From: Oxynema aestuarii AP17
GTDB lineage: Bacteria; Cyanobacteriota; Cyanobacteriia; Cyanobacteriales; Laspinemataceae
NCBI RefSeq assembly: GCF_012295525.1
Contig: NZ_CP051167.1
Coordinates: 2,170,001 to 2,234,000, forward strand
Length of the DNA stretch: 64,000 bases
Direction of reading: 5' to 3'
This document shows, piece by piece, positions 16,939-26,179 of the stretch; the first letter of the stretch is position 1, and each line of letters begins with the position of its first letter. The notes under the pieces were generated by a model. It was given only the letters and a program-made list of their open reading frames with translations. It was not told the origin of the DNA and searched no databases. The position numbers were made by a program, and so were the translations under genes.

Positions 16939-17937
16939 ATGAAACTGACCAAAAAGAACTTGGAAGAACGGCGCGATCGCGTTTACGATGCGATCGTTAT
17001 TGGCGGCGGTGCGGGCGGACTGTCTGCTGGAATTTACTTGCAACGCTATCGCCTTTCGAGCTTAATTATTGATAAAGGAAAGGCGCGATCGTTTTGGATG
17101 CAAGAACTGCACAACTATCTCGGCTTACCTCCAGACACTCCCGGACGAGTTTTACTCAAACGAGGAGAGCAGCATTACGAATCCGTTAACGGGGACATGC
17201 TCAACGGCTACGTCGAAGAAGTCGTCGATGAGGGAGAGACATTTGCAGTGCGCGTCAAAGTCGGTCGGCAAAATAGTATTTACCCGACGTTTCGAGCCAA
17301 ATACATCATCGCGGCGAGTGGAATTATCGATAATTTAGTGCCGTTGGAAGACATGAGAAATGTCTTTGAATATGCGGGTTACAATCTGCACGTTTGCATG
17401 GTTTGCGATGGCTATGAAATGGCCGACAAACAGTGTGGATTTTTTGCCGGAAGTGAAGCCAGCATCGAAGAAATGGTGTTTAATTTAAGCTGGTTTACGC
17501 CCTATATTACGATTTTCACCCACGGCTTATTTGAAGTGAGCGAACCCCTGCGGCAAGAACTGCGCGAACACGGCTATCGGTTAGTAGAAACGCCGATTAA
17601 GCAGTTTCTCGGCGAAAACCATCGGATGACCGGGGTGGAATTGGTCGATGGAACGGAGATTGGGTTAGAAACGGGATTAATTTCGATGGGTTCGACCTAT
17701 CACAATACTTATTTGAAGAATATCCCGTTGGAGATGAAAGGCGGTTATTTGATAACGGATAAGATGGGACGGACTTCTCACCCGCGTATTTTTGCGATCG
17801 GCGATTTGAAGGTGGGATTAAATCAAGTGGTGGTGGCGGCGGGAGATGGCGCCTTGGCGGCGACCCAAATCTGGCGGGAAATTCGGCGCGATCGCGGTCC
17901 GCGTCGGTGGGAAGAGAATCTTTCGGCGTCAGTTTGA
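16939..17937 (+). CDS. thioredoxin-reductase-like FAD/NAD(P) oxidoreductase
   Basis: This 332-residue flavoprotein is built like thioredoxin reductase: FAD site AIVIGGGAGGLSAGIYL at about 18-34, a redox-active-type CxxC (C153-M-V-C156, followed by DGYE), an NAD(P) region FFAGSEASIEEMVFNL and a closing FAD motif RIFAIGDLKVGLNQVVVAAGDGALAATQIWREI. True TrxR has CATCDG; here CMVCDG is close, but the NADPH-binding HRR..R signature is missing, so the electron donor or partner may differ. Related cyanobacterial proteins without NADPH activity are known. The gene ends a probable operon with a Rieske protein, rhodanese and methyltransferase, which suggests thiol or persulfide redox work. Confidence 0.9.
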   Translation: MKLTKKNLEERRDRVYDAIVIGGGAGGLSAGIYLQRYRLSSLIIDKGKARSFWMQELHNYLGLPPDTPGRVLLKRGEQHYESVNGDMLNGYVEEVVDEGETFAVRVKVGRQNSIYPTFRAKYIIAASGIIDNLVPLEDMRNVFEYAGYNLHVCMVCDGYEMADKQCGFFAGSEASIEEMVFNLSWFTPYITIFTHGLFEVSEPLRQELREHGYRLVETPIKQFLGENHRMTGVELVDGTEIGLETGLISMGSTYHNTYLKNIPLEMKGGYLITDKMGRTSHPRIFAIGDLKVGLNQVVVAAGDGALAATQIWREIRRDRGPRRWEENLSASV

Positions 17938-18518
17938 GGGGATCCGAACGGCGATCGCCCCCGATTGAGGCGCGAGATCTCGCATCCGTGCTGTTTTTTC
18001 TCGAAACAGGGGATTGGGGGTGGTCGATCGCCATCGGATCGAGTAGCATGGAACAGAGGACGGGCGATCGCCCCCGGTCGCGATTGGATGTGGGGGATCG
18101 GCGTTCTCGAACGGCTCGGGGATCGAGCGGTGGCGGTGATCTGCATCACGACTTCCAGGGGGTGGCGATCGCCTCGAAAAGCTTATTTACATCACGATTT
18201 TTAACGAGATCGATCGCCAAATGAGAGCGATTTAGATCGACAAAAACGCATTAAATAATCACAGGTTATTTTCGATCTGCATCACGAATTATAATCCTTA
18301 ATTCCTCCATACTAATTATAGCGATTGGCAATCGCCAAAAGCAAAATTTAACTTCAATTCTCGATCGAAACGTCTTAAAAAGACCTATCGAATAATTGAA
18401 ATTAAATTTTCTGGCGATCGCCCGGGCTGCACGATCTCTGTTTCTCTGGACAGGGAAAAATATCGTTGAGCCGCAAAGTTCACCAAACAGTCATCGCGTT
18501 GCCAGGAGGAAAGTAGGA
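17938..18518. other. gene-free stretch rich in HIP1 octamers
   Basis: This is 581 bp between the flavoprotein and the HD-domain gene. Short frames here are Arg/Ser/Pro-rich and show no protein-like pattern. Several GCGATCGC sites are present. The last 200 bp become AT-rich and probably hold the promoter of the next gene. Confidence 0.5.
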
Positions 18519-19373
18519 ATGTTAAATGCGACTGCACTTTTAATTGATTCGTTTGTTCCTAAACTTCAAGACGGTTACCATCGAACCTATGGCGGCTACA
18601 AACCGCATTATGCTGACATTCTGGCTTGGGCTGGCGCAATGGCGTTAGAAAACATTGCCAATAGTGACGCGCTTTATCATAACGTCGAACATACAATTTT
18701 CGTCACCTTAGTCGGACAAGAAATCTTGCGAGGTAAACATATTCGCGAAGGTGGTGTTTCCTGCGAAGACTGGTTACATTTTATTATTTCCCTACTCTGT
18801 CACGATATCGGTTATATCAAAGGGGTCTGTCGCGGCGACGAGATCGGCGATCGTATGTATGCTACGGGTCGCGATGGGATCAGAATTTCCCTACAACCCG
18901 GCGCCACCGATGCCAGTTTGACTCCCTATCACGTCGATCGCGGCAAACTCTTTATTCACGAACGTTTCGGCGGACACGGTTTGATCGACGCCGACGCCAT
19001 TAAAGCCAATATCGAACTGACTCGCTTTCCCGTCCCCAAAGACCGCGACCACCAAGATACCCTCAATTATCCCGGCTTAGTGCGTGCGGCGGATCTGATC
19101 GGTCAACTCAGCGACCCGCGTTATTTACAAAAAATTCCCGCTTTATTTTACGAGTTTGAAGAAACCGGACAAAATAAAGTCTTGGGTTACGCCAATCCGG
19201 GGGATTTACGCAAGAATTATCCCAAATTTTTCTGGAATGTCGTTTATCGTTACATCGAAGATGCGTTAGGGTATTTGCAATTAACTCAAGAAGGAAAACA
19301 AGTTATTGCCAACCTTACGGCGAATGTCTTCCGCGTCGAACACGAAGATTGTAGTACGGTCGTAGCGTCTTAG
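18519..19373 (+). CDS. HD-domain metalloprotein (Npun_R2479-like)
   Basis: This is a 284-residue protein. I placed the start at the ATG at 18519 because GGAGGAAAGTAGGA lies right before it; the frame is open upstream to 18396. HD-superfamily metal ligands are visible as HNVEHT (H54, H58) and CHDIGY (H95, D96), and a conserved Asp/Glu region follows near RAADLIGQLSDPRYLQKIPALFYEFEE. This group is common in cyanobacteria and is named after the Nostoc Npun_R2479 protein. HD enzymes hydrolyse nucleotides or phosphate esters, and the substrate of this group is not known to me. The gene stands alone, and a palindromic repeat follows it. Confidence 0.88.
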   Translation: MLNATALLIDSFVPKLQDGYHRTYGGYKPHYADILAWAGAMALENIANSDALYHNVEHTIFVTLVGQEILRGKHIREGGVSCEDWLHFIISLLCHDIGYIKGVCRGDEIGDRMYATGRDGIRISLQPGATDASLTPYHVDRGKLFIHERFGGHGLIDADAIKANIELTRFPVPKDRDHQDTLNYPGLVRAADLIGQLSDPRYLQKIPALFYEFEETGQNKVLGYANPGDLRKNYPKFFWNVVYRYIEDALGYLQLTQEGKQVIANLTANVFRVEHEDCSTVVAS

Positions 19374-19449
19374 TTTTAAAGGGATTTATCAGAAAAGTGG
19401 GTCTAAGACCTCGCCCTTGACCGGGTCAAAGCCGGGTGGGTATTGCGGT

Positions 19450-19564
19450 TAAGTTAAAACCAAATCCCTGTAGGGACTCGGCATTGCCGGGTCCCTACTG
19501 AAACCCTTGGGAGTGGGAGTATCTTGCTCCCTATTTGGGTTACAAATCATTTAGGACTGTTATA
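19450..19564. repeat. small repeat element with IS630-like right end
   Basis: A GTAGGGAC...GTCCCTAC palindrome (19470-19498) is followed by CCCTTGGGAGTGGGAG and an end reading ATTTAGGACTGTTATA. The second part recurs at about 47190-47252, and the final bases resemble the right end of the IS630 element at 3036-4161. The left border is uncertain. Confidence 0.7.
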
Positions 19565-19626
19565 GTGAAAAATTGGTCAATGCACCCTCATATTACTGCC
19601 CTATTTTTGCCTAAAATTGGCAAAAA

Positions 19627-20670
19627 TTACGGGGCAATATCCCAAATTTTGATCGTGTTGTCGTTGCTCCCACTGGCGAGACGAGTTCCGTCGCCGTTGA
19701 TGCCGATCGCGAAGACCGACTTGGTATGTCCGGTGAGATTGAGTAACAGGCGACCATCTCTGACACTCCACAGCTTGATCGTGCGATCGTCGCTGGCGCT
19801 GGCGATCGCCTCGCCGTCCGGCGTCACTTCCACGTCATAAACCGGGAAGGCATGACCGCGTATGGTTCGCAACAAGTCCCCAGTTGCTACATCCCAAATT
19901 TTTACCGTATTGTCGAAACTGCCCGTGATTAACAGCTCGCCGTCGGGGGTAAATGTGAGAGAACTTACCCAGTCATCGTGAGCGACGATGCTGGCGAGTT
20001 GGGTTCCGGTTTCGACATCCCAAAGGCGAACGGTGCGATCGAGGCCGCCACTGGCGAGGATTGCCCCGTCGGGACTGAACGCCAAGGCATTGACGCCGTC
20101 GCTATGTCCGGTGAGAATCCGAAGCGGATCCCCGTTGGTCCCGTTCCAGAGGCGAATGGTTTTGTCCCAACTACCTGTAGCGACGATCGCGGTATCCGGG
20201 GCGATCGCCACCGCTTTGACTGCTTGTTGGTGACCGATCAGGGTAAAGCGGATTTGACCCGTCGCCGCATCCCACATATTGGCGGTTTTGTCGTCGCTAC
20301 CACTGAGCAGATATTTACCATCCTGACTCATCACCAGAGCGCGAACGTCATCTAAGTGGGTGGCGGCGGTATATTGTAGGCTGCCGTCGGTACTGCGCCA
20401 AAACTTGATTGTATCTTCAATGCTGCCACTAACGACAACTGGGGCGCTGGGACTGTACGCCAGGGCTAATACGGCATAGGTCTCGTCGCCGAAGGTCCGC
20501 ATCAGGCGATTGCTGACTTCAACGGTAGGGGCGGCTTGAGGCGCGTCCGGTTCTTGGGCGATCGAGGCGGGAACCCAGTCGTTGACAAAGAGTTTGAGGG
20601 TGGAAACGGTAGCAACGGCAGCGATCGCGATCGCGCCCGATGCTTTCCAGGAGGATAGCTTTAAAATCAT
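19627..20670 (-). CDS. WD40-repeat protein with N-terminal membrane anchor or signal
   Basis: This is a 347-residue protein. Residues 10-30 (GAIAIAAVATVSTLKLF) form a signal peptide or anchor. The rest holds seven WD repeats, each closing with a motif such as TIKFWRS, TANMWDA, TIRLWNG, TVRLWDV, TVKIWDV, TIKLWSV or TIKIWDI. Seven blades make one complete beta-propeller, a scaffold for protein contacts. There is no catalytic or kinase domain, unlike many cyanobacterial WD40 proteins. The probable location outside the cytoplasm is unusual for WD40 proteins but common in cyanobacteria. The next gene upstream on the same strand, 99 bp away or more, encodes a membrane-anchored unknown protein. Its partner is unknown. 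Confidence 0.9.
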   Translation of the reverse strand: MILKLSSWKASGAIAIAAVATVSTLKLFVNDWVPASIAQEPDAPQAAPTVEVSNRLMRTFGDETYAVLALAYSPSAPVVVSGSIEDTIKFWRSTDGSLQYTAATHLDDVRALVMSQDGKYLLSGSDDKTANMWDAATGQIRFTLIGHQQAVKAVAIAPDTAIVATGSWDKTIRLWNGTNGDPLRILTGHSDGVNALAFSPDGAILASGGLDRTVRLWDVETGTQLASIVAHDDWVSSLTFTPDGELLITGSFDNTVKIWDVATGDLLRTIRGHAFPVYDVEVTPDGEAIASASDDRTIKLWSVRDGRLLLNLTGHTKSVFAIGINGDGTRLASGSNDNTIKIWDIAP

Positions 20671-20768
20671 GGGTCGTTGGGTGAGAAATGGCTATGGAAC
20701 TCGCATGGTCGTTATAGTGCTCGGACAACTTCAAAAAATTGCCGTTTTTAAGCACGTATTCCCAAAGT

Positions 20769-21224
20769 TTACGAAATTTCCTCAGAATTGACCGCTTCCG
20801 AATGCCACCTGTTCCACTCGGTTCGCAGATATTGCGCCCATTGGGACGCCAGAGACCATTCGGTAAATCGGATGCGTTGGGGGTCTTGCCCTTGAGAGAA
20901 ACTAAATTCCAAACAGATAGCGCCCTTGGGGGCAGCTTCAGAAGCGACGATCGGATCGACTTCGGTCCGATCGACAAGCAGTCGGATTGATTTTACATCC
21001 TTTAAGGAAAAGCTTTGCAATTCCACCGGACCCGATCGCGTCGGTTTGCCCCAGGTGAGGCGATCGCCCTTTTGTCCGAGAACCGCGTAAATATCGTATT
21101 TGGCGCGATCGAAGTCCTCGGCCCAATGGCGGTATGCCTCCACCTTTTGATATTCATTCCAACCCGCCCATCCCAAGCCGATAAAAATGGCCAGAAGGGG
21201 CAACCACATCAATCCGCGTTCCAT
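20769..21224 (-). CDS. membrane-anchored protein of unknown function
   Basis: This 151-residue protein has one N-terminal hydrophobic helix (LMWLPLLAIFIGLGWAGW) followed by a soluble domain of about 125 residues. The start is taken at ATG 21224, with a GTG directly before it. The domain contains alternating strands such as PVELQSFSLKDVKSIRLLVDR and GAICLEFSFSQGQDPQRIRFTEWSLASQWAQYL, which look like a small beta-rich PH-like fold, but I do not recognise the family. It sits between pcrA and the WD40 gene on the same strand. Conservation in cyanobacteria is likely but not tested here. Confidence 0.75.
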   Translation of the reverse strand: MERGLMWLPLLAIFIGLGWAGWNEYQKVEAYRHWAEDFDRAKYDIYAVLGQKGDRLTWGKPTRSGPVELQSFSLKDVKSIRLLVDRTEVDPIVASEAAPKGAICLEFSFSQGQDPQRIRFTEWSLASQWAQYLRTEWNRWHSEAVNSEEIS

Positions 21225-21318
21225 CACTTTTCTCGTATATTTACTATCACCAAAACCGTGACGGGCGATCGCCCAACAGCTAGCCCGAAATTAAGCCAAA
21301 ATCAAGCCTAAATTAAGC

Positions 21319-23649
21319 CTAAAGTTTTTGCAACGGTGCATTTTTCGGATCGATAATCTTCTGACCCAACCGAGGAAACTTGATCGCCAAGGCCAGCTTT
21401 TCTCCAGTTCCGAAAACATGGGAAATTTGACCCGGCCCGAAAGTCTCGTGAACCACGCGATCGCCGACATTCCAATTAGCCACCCCCGCCGCCGATCCTT
21501 TAGCAATTTTCTTTGCCGTCGCGCGCGATCGTCGTTGCTTCGCCACCGCATTTCCCATTAACAATTCCCGAGGTAACTCCGCCAAGAAACGGGACGGACG
21601 CGATCGTTCGTAAGACCCCCACAATCGCCGTTCGCTAGCCATCGTTAAAAAGAGTCGTTCTTGGGCGCGGGTAATGCCGACATAACACAACCGTCGTTCC
21701 TCCTCAATTGCTTTCGGATCGTTCAAACTGCGGAAATTCGGAAATAATCCATCTTCCATTCCCACTAAAAAGACAACCGGAAATTCTAACCCTTTCGAGG
21801 AATGAAGAGTCATCAAAGAAACCGCCGCTTCCCCTTCGTCTAAATTATCTAAATCCGACGCAAGGGATGCACTGGCTAAAAATCCCGCCAAGGAAGAATC
21901 TTCCTCATCTTCGCCAAACTGCAAAATAGCATTGTAGAGTTCTTCTACATTTTGACGGCGGTTTTCCGCTTCGTCCGTTCCTTGCTGATTGAGTTCGTCG
22001 ATGTAACCGGATTCTTCGACAATCCCTTGATAGATTTCCGCCGCCGTACAGTCCTCTATTTTTTCTTGCCATTTGGCGATCGTTTTTGCAAACGCATTGA
22101 CCGCTTTTGCCGATCGCCCCGCCAAGGTATTCACCGAGGTTTCGTCGTTGAGAATTTCCCACAACGGCACATTTAATTGACTCGCCGCATCGGTCAACCG
22201 TTGTAAAGTCGTCTTCCCAATTCCCCGACGGGGAGTGTTAATAATACGCTGCAAACTGATGCTATCCGCCGGATTGGCGATCGCCCGTAAATAGGCCAAA
22301 ACATCTTTAATTTCCTTGCGATCGTAAAAGCGTAAACCGCCGACAATTTTATAAGGAATCTGCGACTTGACCAAGACTTCCTCAAACGGTCGCGATTGAG
22401 CATTCGTGCGATATAAAATTGCAAATGCGCCGAAATTCAACTCCGGATGTTGGGATTCCAGCATCCGAATTTGGCTGACCACAAAATCCGCCTCTTCGAC
22501 CTCATTAAACGCTTGATGGCAGATAATTTGTTCGCCTTCGCCGCGCGTCGGTCGCAAGACTTTTTCGATGCGTTCCGTATTTTTCTCGATTAATTTATTC
22601 GCCAATTCGAGAATATTTTCGCGCGATCGGTAGTTCTCCTCTAACTTCACTAAAGTTCGAGTGTCTTCATCCGCCAAGCCGTCGCCGAAATCTTCTTGAA
22701 ACTCCAGCAAAATCGTAAAATCGGCCATCCGGAAGCTGTAGATCGACTGATCCACGTCGCCGACCACAAACACCGATCGCTTTTCCCAATTCTCGAAGGA
22801 TTTGGGATGGCTGCCATTGGTGGAAAGCAAGCGAATTAGATCGTATTGCGTCCGGTTGGTATCCTGATATTCATCGACGAGAATATGATTGAACTTGCGA
22901 TGCCAGTAGTCGAGAATTTGCTCGTTTTGCCGAAATAATTCCACGGGAATCCGAATTAGATCGTCGAAATCGAGAGCATTATTTTTTGCGAGCAGGTCTT
23001 GATAGTTGCGATAGATATCCGCCATCACCCGCCCGCGAAAATTCGGCTCGTTTTGTTCGAGATCTTTCGGCGTCCAACCGCGATTTTTCGCCCCGCTAAT
23101 TTGGTAGCGCATTTTGCGCGGGTCGAACTTTTTATCGTCTAAATTGAGTTGATTGCGGACAATTTCTTTAAATAAATCTTGGGCTTCCGATTCGTCTACA
23201 ATCGAAAAATTGCGGTTCCACTGACGCCCACTTTCATCTTGATATTTGTCGATATCGAAGCGCAAAATCCGCGCGCACAAGGAGTGAAAAGTACCGATCC
23301 AAAGGGGTTTGATGTAGGTTTTCCAGACCCGCGATCGAACTTGAGTTTGTTGGACGGGTTCGAGTCCTCCCAAGGGTTTGCCATATTGCGCCAAGGCATA
23401 AGATTCGGCAAACAGCACTTCAATCCGTTCTTTCATTTCCCGCGCCGCCTTGTTGGTGAAGGTAACGGCGAGGATATTTTCGGGATCGATGCGATGGGTA
23501 CGAATTAAATTGGCTATGCGGTAGGTCAGGGCGCGCGTTTTGCCCGAACCCGCCCCCGCCACGACCAGCAACGGTCCGGAAAAATGTTCGGCGGCTTGGC
23601 GTTGACTGGGGTTGAGTTGGCTGAGAAAGTCGGTGGTCGTGGTGGTCAT
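21319..23649 (-). CDS. pcrA: UvrD/PcrA superfamily 1A DNA helicase
   Basis: This is a 776-residue ATP-dependent 3'-5' helicase. The helicase motifs are in order: Q motif LNPSQRQAAEH, motif I AGAGSGKTRAL, motif Ia TFTNKAAREMKERI, motif II ILVDEYQDTNRTQY, motif III VFVVGDVDQSIYSFR, motif IV LEENYRS, motif V SLMTLHSSKGLEFPVVFLVGMEDGLFP and motif VI EERRLCYVGITRAQERL. The C-terminal tail (VGDRVVHETFGPGQISHVFGTGEKLALAIKFPRLGQKII) is the Tudor-like PcrA domain that can contact RNA polymerase. It acts in DNA repair and in clearing proteins from DNA. The length is close to typical PcrA. There is no sign of damage. Confidence 0.97.
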   Translation of the reverse strand: MTTTTTDFLSQLNPSQRQAAEHFSGPLLVVAGAGSGKTRALTYRIANLIRTHRIDPENILAVTFTNKAAREMKERIEVLFAESYALAQYGKPLGGLEPVQQTQVRSRVWKTYIKPLWIGTFHSLCARILRFDIDKYQDESGRQWNRNFSIVDESEAQDLFKEIVRNQLNLDDKKFDPRKMRYQISGAKNRGWTPKDLEQNEPNFRGRVMADIYRNYQDLLAKNNALDFDDLIRIPVELFRQNEQILDYWHRKFNHILVDEYQDTNRTQYDLIRLLSTNGSHPKSFENWEKRSVFVVGDVDQSIYSFRMADFTILLEFQEDFGDGLADEDTRTLVKLEENYRSRENILELANKLIEKNTERIEKVLRPTRGEGEQIICHQAFNEVEEADFVVSQIRMLESQHPELNFGAFAILYRTNAQSRPFEEVLVKSQIPYKIVGGLRFYDRKEIKDVLAYLRAIANPADSISLQRIINTPRRGIGKTTLQRLTDAASQLNVPLWEILNDETSVNTLAGRSAKAVNAFAKTIAKWQEKIEDCTAAEIYQGIVEESGYIDELNQQGTDEAENRRQNVEELYNAILQFGEDEEDSSLAGFLASASLASDLDNLDEGEAAVSLMTLHSSKGLEFPVVFLVGMEDGLFPNFRSLNDPKAIEEERRLCYVGITRAQERLFLTMASERRLWGSYERSRPSRFLAELPRELLMGNAVAKQRRSRATAKKIAKGSAAGVANWNVGDRVVHETFGPGQISHVFGTGEKLALAIKFPRLGQKIIDPKNAPLQKL

Positions 23650-24346
23650 AATTGAACCGAATCGAATGCCCTAGAATCTTGGGTTTTGCAGGAGTTGATA
23701 TTAGCAAGATTAGCGCATCAGTTCCACTCTTGGGGACGGCTGCGGTTCGTTGTCATGACGATTTCTGGAAGAAGTGAGGGGAAGGATTTTTGAGGAGTTG
23801 TGTGGGTAGGGGCGATCGCGGTATGTATGAGAGTCGGGGCGATCGCCTGCGTTATTTCGCTAAATCTACGGACAACAAAGTGATAAAAAAACTTGTACGA
23901 TCGGTGATTAATCCCTCGTTATTTTGGTCAATCTCCGATGAAGTTTCGCATCTACTCGGCGATCGCGAAGCTAAATATTTGGGATTAATTACAAATGATA
24001 AAAGAACCCATAGAAATGAACCTCAATTCTAATTTACAGATATGTTAATCGAACGGTGATAGAATGATGGGTGTTATAACTAGTAAATCTGAAGTTGCGA
24101 TCGCCCCGATCCTGATTCTTATCCTTACAGCTTGCCAATTCCCCTCTACAAATCATCCAGAAGTCACCACACTCACTGCAATTTCTATACAATCATTACT
24201 GTAATGAAGATTGAGATCGTCGCGATCGAGGAGAGAATGTCTGCACGATGCCCAAATTTTGTAGAGGCGAAAAATTCTTCGTCCCTACAAAGATGGCGCC
24301 GCCGACAGGAAGGATAGATAGGGTTGGGATTTGACGAGGGTAAGGG
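23650..24346. other. intergenic region with a palindromic repeat
   Basis: This is 697 bp between pcrA and the ABC1-kinase gene. A frame at 23790-24032 has no protein-like features. A stem built on TTTGTAGAGGCGAA and TTCGTCCCTACAAA lies at about 24260-24294 and resembles the palindrome inside the NB-ARC gene. One tiny lipoprotein-like frame is listed separately. I see nothing else. Confidence 0.5.
24064..24204 (+). CDS. possible small lipoprotein ORF (46 residues)
   Basis: The frame from ATG 24064 encodes a hydrophobic stretch IAPILILILTAC followed by a polar tail, so it has a lipobox-like LTAC. The N-terminal positive charge is weak, there is no good ribosome-binding site, and it may be chance or a remnant. 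I list it only because it is too short to be noticed otherwise. Confidence 0.2.
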   Translation: MMGVITSKSEVAIAPILILILTACQFPSTNHPEVTTLTAISIQSLL

Positions 24347-26005
24347 TTAGCGCAGGCGACCCGATCGCAGGATACTAAAAATGAGCCATAACCCGACAAT
24401 ACTCGCCGCCGCGAACAACACGTCGCTGACCCAGTAGACTTGCGAAATCTCCGTTTGCGAGGAAATCATCGCGGCGCCCATAATCAGAGAACCGACCAAA
24501 ACACTGAACGAGAGGCGGTTGGCGGCGTCGTCCATCGTCCGGCGCAGTCCGTCGAGTCCACTTACGGCGATATTCCATTGCAAGGTTTCCGTGGTCACCC
24601 GGTCTAAAAACACTTCCAATTGGCGGGGGGATTGTAACGAGAGGTTTTTCAAATCGAGGGCGGTTCGCAACAAGCCTTGTAACGGGGCTTCGCCGACGAG
24701 TTGGCGCCCGAACAGATCGGTCATGAGGGGCTTGATCTGTTCGGCGAAATTATACTCGGGGTCGAGAGTGCGAGCAATTCCTTCCAGGTTGGCGATCGCC
24801 TTCGCACAAAGTCCCATATTCGAGGGCAATCTCAAATTATTTTCCCGCGAGACTTGCAGGACTTCGTAAAACATCTGGCTGAAACTCAACTCGGACAAGC
24901 TCAAATTGTAATAGCGCCGCAGGAGGCGATCGTAACCGCTCTCTAAATTCGCCAAATTGACCCGCTTGCTCGATACTCCCGCCATTTCTACCGAAAGCTG
25001 GGAACAGCGTTGGGCGTCTAAATTGACCATCGCCAAGAGCATCTCGATCAGTAACTGCTGGGTGCGCGGGTCCATACGTCCGATCATCCCGCAGTCGAGT
25101 AAGGCGACTTGTCCGTTTTTTAAATAAAACAAATTCCCCGGGTGGGGGTCGGCGTGGAAAAACCCGTCGAGGCAAATTTGCTGGAAAAAGACCCGGGTTA
25201 ACAGGGTGACGAGTTCTTTTTTCTGCGCTTCGCTGTCGCCGCCGTGTTCTTGTCCGGTATAGTCGGCGAGTAAAATCGGGTCGCCGTCCAACCATTCGAT
25301 CGCCAATAACTTTTCCGTGGTTAAATTCCAAAAAACTTCGGGAATTTTAAGTTTTTTCGGGTCGTACCAGCGACTTTTGGATAAATTGCGACTGAGGCGA
25401 TCGGTATAGGTCGCTTCTTTGGCAAAATCTAACTCGGCGCGCAAGGCGTTGCCAAATTCATCCGCCAATCCCATCAAATCTTGGGCTTGTCCGATATCAG
25501 TAATCGAGACCAACTCCGCCAACCCTTTGAGCAGGGCAATATCTTGCTCGACAACTTCTTCGAGTCCGGGACGCTGGACTTTGAGGGCGACTTCGCGACC
25601 GTCCGCCAAGGTGGCGCGGTGGGTTTGGGCGATCGATCCGGCGGCGACGGGTTGGGGATTGAGGGTTTGAAAAACCTCTTCGAGGGGTTGGCGGATTTGC
25701 TGGCGAATGAGGATTTCGATCTCGTCCCAAGGAACCGGGGGGACTTCTGCTTGTAAGGCAGTCAGTTCTTCGATGTATTCCGGGGGTAAAATATCCGGGC
25801 GGGTACTGAGCAGTTGCCCCAATTTGACGTAGACCGGACCGAGATCGATGAGGATATTGCGTAAGACCGCCGGGGGGGGCAGTTTCGGCTCGTCGTCGGC
25901 TTTCCCGGCGGTGAGTAAGCGCCGCATGTAATCCCAACCGTTGCGAAATACGATTTCGACGATCTCTCGTTGGCGAGCGCTAGATTGAACGAAGTTGGAA
26001 AGCAT
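24347..26005 (-). CDS. ABC1/UbiB-family atypical kinase
   Basis: This 552-residue protein of the ABC1 (UbiB/AarF/ADCK) family is conserved in photosynthetic organisms. The family KxGQ motif appears as YVKLGQLLSTRPDILPPEYIEEL, the Ala-rich loop as AAGSIAQTHRA, the catalytic Lys in VALKVQRP, the catalytic loop as FHADPHPGNL and the metal motif as LLDCGMIGRM. Two hydrophobic segments at the C-terminus (about 500-548) should anchor it to a membrane. UbiB-like proteins act in quinone biosynthesis, and plant ABC1K proteins regulate plastoquinone and tocopherol metabolism, so a prenylquinone role is likely here. The substrate is unknown. The gene is not in a clear operon. Confidence 0.93.
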   Translation of the reverse strand: MLSNFVQSSARQREIVEIVFRNGWDYMRRLLTAGKADDEPKLPPPAVLRNILIDLGPVYVKLGQLLSTRPDILPPEYIEELTALQAEVPPVPWDEIEILIRQQIRQPLEEVFQTLNPQPVAAGSIAQTHRATLADGREVALKVQRPGLEEVVEQDIALLKGLAELVSITDIGQAQDLMGLADEFGNALRAELDFAKEATYTDRLSRNLSKSRWYDPKKLKIPEVFWNLTTEKLLAIEWLDGDPILLADYTGQEHGGDSEAQKKELVTLLTRVFFQQICLDGFFHADPHPGNLFYLKNGQVALLDCGMIGRMDPRTQQLLIEMLLAMVNLDAQRCSQLSVEMAGVSSKRVNLANLESGYDRLLRRYYNLSLSELSFSQMFYEVLQVSRENNLRLPSNMGLCAKAIANLEGIARTLDPEYNFAEQIKPLMTDLFGRQLVGEAPLQGLLRTALDLKNLSLQSPRQLEVFLDRVTTETLQWNIAVSGLDGLRRTMDDAANRLSFSVLVGSLIMGAAMISSQTEISQVYWVSDVLFAAASIVGLWLIFSILRSGRLR

Positions 26006-26179
26006 GAAGCAGAATTTAGCGTGTAGAGTGTAGATTTTGGATTGGAGCGATCGCCGCTCCTGCGACGGTTAACTCCAATCTCGACCCGTAGGACGTTCCC
26101 TGAAGGCTTCCCATCCGCCAGAGTCATCGAGTGCGACGGCGAGGCGATCGCCCGTGAATGGAGATTGCGAATTTACGGT

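Noticed and set aside
23790-24032. 80-residue frame between pcrA and the ABC1-kinase gene
   Set aside because: It has no start signal and no protein-like pattern, and HIP1 octamers supply much of its sequence.
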